Shown here piece after piece: positions 54,756 to 55,946 of a stretch of 55,946 bases of DNA; the stretch's first letter is position 1; each line of letters starts with the position of its first letter. The DNA comes from Betaproteobacteria bacterium. GTDB taxonomy: Bacteria; Pseudomonadota; Gammaproteobacteria; Burkholderiales; SG8-39. The position numbers and the translations under genes are program-made. The stretch is from contig JANXUV010000229.1 of assembly GCA_025356085.1 (NCBI GenBank), positions 1 to 55,946 of the forward strand, in the 5' to 3' direction. The notes beneath the pieces were generated by a model. That model made no database searches. It was not told the origin of the DNA and was given only the letters and a program-made list of their open reading frames with translations.

Positions 54756-55946
54756 ATGGCAAAAGGCAAATTTGAGAGAACCAAGCCTCACTTGAATGTG
54801 GGGACGATAGGGCACGTGGATCATGGCAAGACGACGCTGACGGCGGCGCTGACGCATATTTTGGCGAAGAAGTACGGGGGCGAGGCGAAGAACTACGACC
54901 AGATCGATGCGGCGCCGGAAGAAAAGGCGCGCGGGATCACGATCAACACGGCGCACGTGGAGTACCAGACGGACAAGCGCCACTACGCGCACGTGGACTG
55001 CCCGGGGCACGCGGACTACATCAAGAACATGATCACGGGGGCGGCGCAGATGGATGGCGCGATCCTGGTGGTGAGCGCGGCTGATGGCCCGATGCCGCAG
55101 ACGCGCGAGCACATTCTGCTGGCAAGACAGGTGGGCGTTCCGTACATCGTTGTCTTCCTGAACAAGGCCGACATGGTGGATGACAAGGAGCTGCTGGAGC
55201 TGGTGGAGGTGGAGGTGAGGGAGTTGCTCTCCAAGTACGAGTTCCCCGGGGACAAGACCCCGATCATCATCGGCTCGGCGCTCAAGGCGCTGGAGGGTGA
55301 GGACACCGACATGGGGGTGAAGGCGATCCTGAAGCTGGCCGAGGCGCTGGACTCCTACATTCCGCAACCGAAGCGGGCGATCGATGGGCCCTTCCTGATG
55401 CCTGTTGAGGACGTGTTCTCGATCTCGGGCCGTGGCACGGTGGTGACCGGACGCGTTGAGCGCGGGATCATCAAGGTGGGCGAGGAGATCGAGATCGTGG
55501 GCCTGAAGCCGACGATCAAGACGGTGTGCACGGGCGTGGAGATGTTCAGGAAGCTGCTGGACGAGGGCCAGGCGGGGGACAACGTGGGAATTCTGCTCAG
55601 AGGCACCAAGCGCGAAGAAGTGGAGCGCGGGCAGGTGCTGGCCAAGCCAGGCTCGATCACCCCGCACGCGAAGTTCGAGTGCGAGGTGTACATCCTGTCC
55701 AAAGAGGAAGGCGGGCGGCACACGCCGTTCTTCAACAATTACCGGCCGCAGTTCTACTTCCGCACCACGGACGTGACGGGGGCGGTGGAGCTGCCCAAGG
55801 GCACCGAGATGGTGATGCCGGGGGACAACATCAAGATGGTGGTGACGCTGATCACCCCGATCGCGATGGAGCAGGGGCTGCGCTTTGCCATCCGCGAGGG
55901 CGGCAAGACCGTCGGCGCCGGCGTCGTCGCCAAGGTCATCGAATAG
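54756..55946 (+). CDS. tuf: Elongation factor Tu
   Basis: A 396-aa EF-Tu: '[18 protein letters not shown]', '[26 protein letters not shown]', 'NKADMVDD', domains II and III to '[10 protein letters not shown]'. It delivers aminoacyl-tRNA. The TAG stop is the last base of the window. Betaproteobacteria usually carry two near-identical tuf genes, so the contig end is probably a repeat break. Its G-rich third positions differ from fusA, as gene conversion between copies could produce. Confidence 0.98.
   Translation: MAKGKFERTKPHLNVGTIGHVDHGKTTLTAALTHILAKKYGGEAKNYDQIDAAPEEKARGITINTAHVEYQTDKRHYAHVDCPGHADYIKNMITGAAQMDGAILVVSAADGPMPQTREHILLARQVGVPYIVVFLNKADMVDDKELLELVEVEVRELLSKYEFPGDKTPIIIGSALKALEGEDTDMGVKAILKLAEALDSYIPQPKRAIDGPFLMPVEDVFSISGRGTVVTGRVERGIIKVGEEIEIVGLKPTIKTVCTGVEMFRKLLDEGQAGDNVGILLRGTKREEVERGQVLAKPGSITPHAKFECEVYILSKEEGGRHTPFFNNYRPQFYFRTTDVTGAVELPKGTEMVMPGDNIKMVVTLITPIAMEQGLRFAIREGGKTVGAGVVAKVIE

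Overview
This window looks like a chromosomal contig from a high-GC betaproteobacterium (Burkholderiales-like). Supporting signs are the str operon (rpsL-rpsG-fusA-tuf), the uvrA/ssb pair with an SOS box, the DUF502-aspS-nudB-clsB string, a Bug/TctC-type solute receptor and a gltIJKL amino-acid importer. The window starts inside an IS3-family transposase and ends exactly on the tuf stop codon. Both are typical repeat-bounded assembly breaks.

Region 1 (1-2912) is accessory. An IS3-family element end abuts a half attC site, followed by four gene cassettes in one orientation, each closed by an attC-like site with a GTTAGNN core. No integrase is visible, so within the window it is an integrase-less attC cluster or the tail of a sedentary chromosomal integron. 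Three cassettes carry toxin-antitoxin modules: BrnT plus a small partner, an Unstab_antitox/ParE pair, and a HigB-like/XRE pair. The HigB-like toxin is broken by a 10-bp tandem duplication. The fourth cassette encodes an exported protein of unknown function. The last attC core overlaps the stop codon of the next gene.

Region 2 (2907-17010, minus strand) is a compact ten-gene run. In transcription order it holds an AraC-type regulator, a circularly permuted ATP-grasp ligase, an alpha-E protein, a giant transglutaminase-DUF2126 amidoligase, a solute-binding lipoprotein, a trypsin-like protease, an ATP-grasp/alpha-E fusion, a second transglutaminase, O-acetylhomoserine sulfhydrylase and a zinc alcohol dehydrogenase. 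The ATP-grasp/alpha-E/transglutaminase/DUF2126 set is a predicted peptide-synthesis or peptide-tagging system of unknown product. The doubled set with a protease and a binding lipoprotein is the best candidate for an undescribed system here.

Region 3 (17068-24237) mixes a CoA-binding protein, NIPSNAP, an HSL-type esterase translationally coupled to a ThDP enzyme, lipoproteins, a YkgJ cysteine-cluster protein, an ECF sigma factor with a probable membrane partner, and a membrane-anchored Mrr-like nuclease. Region 4 (24244-30584) centres on acidic amino acids: gltIJKL, gamma-glutamyltransferase and, divergently, aspartase. Region 5 (30587-39426) carries a methyltransferase, acetoacetyl-CoA synthetase, a TctC receptor, small hydrolases, an SbmA/YddA-like ABC exporter with an AT-rich internal segment, thioesterases and a TetR regulator. 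The TetR operator-promoter lies inside the 3' end of uvrA.

Region 6 (39326-55946) is mainly housekeeping. It holds uvrA, an SOS box, ssb, fmdB, then an eight-gene run (DUF502, aspS, a secreted barnase-like RNase, barstar, nudB, an EEP nuclease, clsB, a VIT-family transporter). A MaoC/thioesterase pair, a CheY-like regulator and the str operon with a clear promoter and a leader hairpin follow. No rRNA, tRNA or CRISPR array was recognised, and no gene-free stretch exceeds 300 bases.
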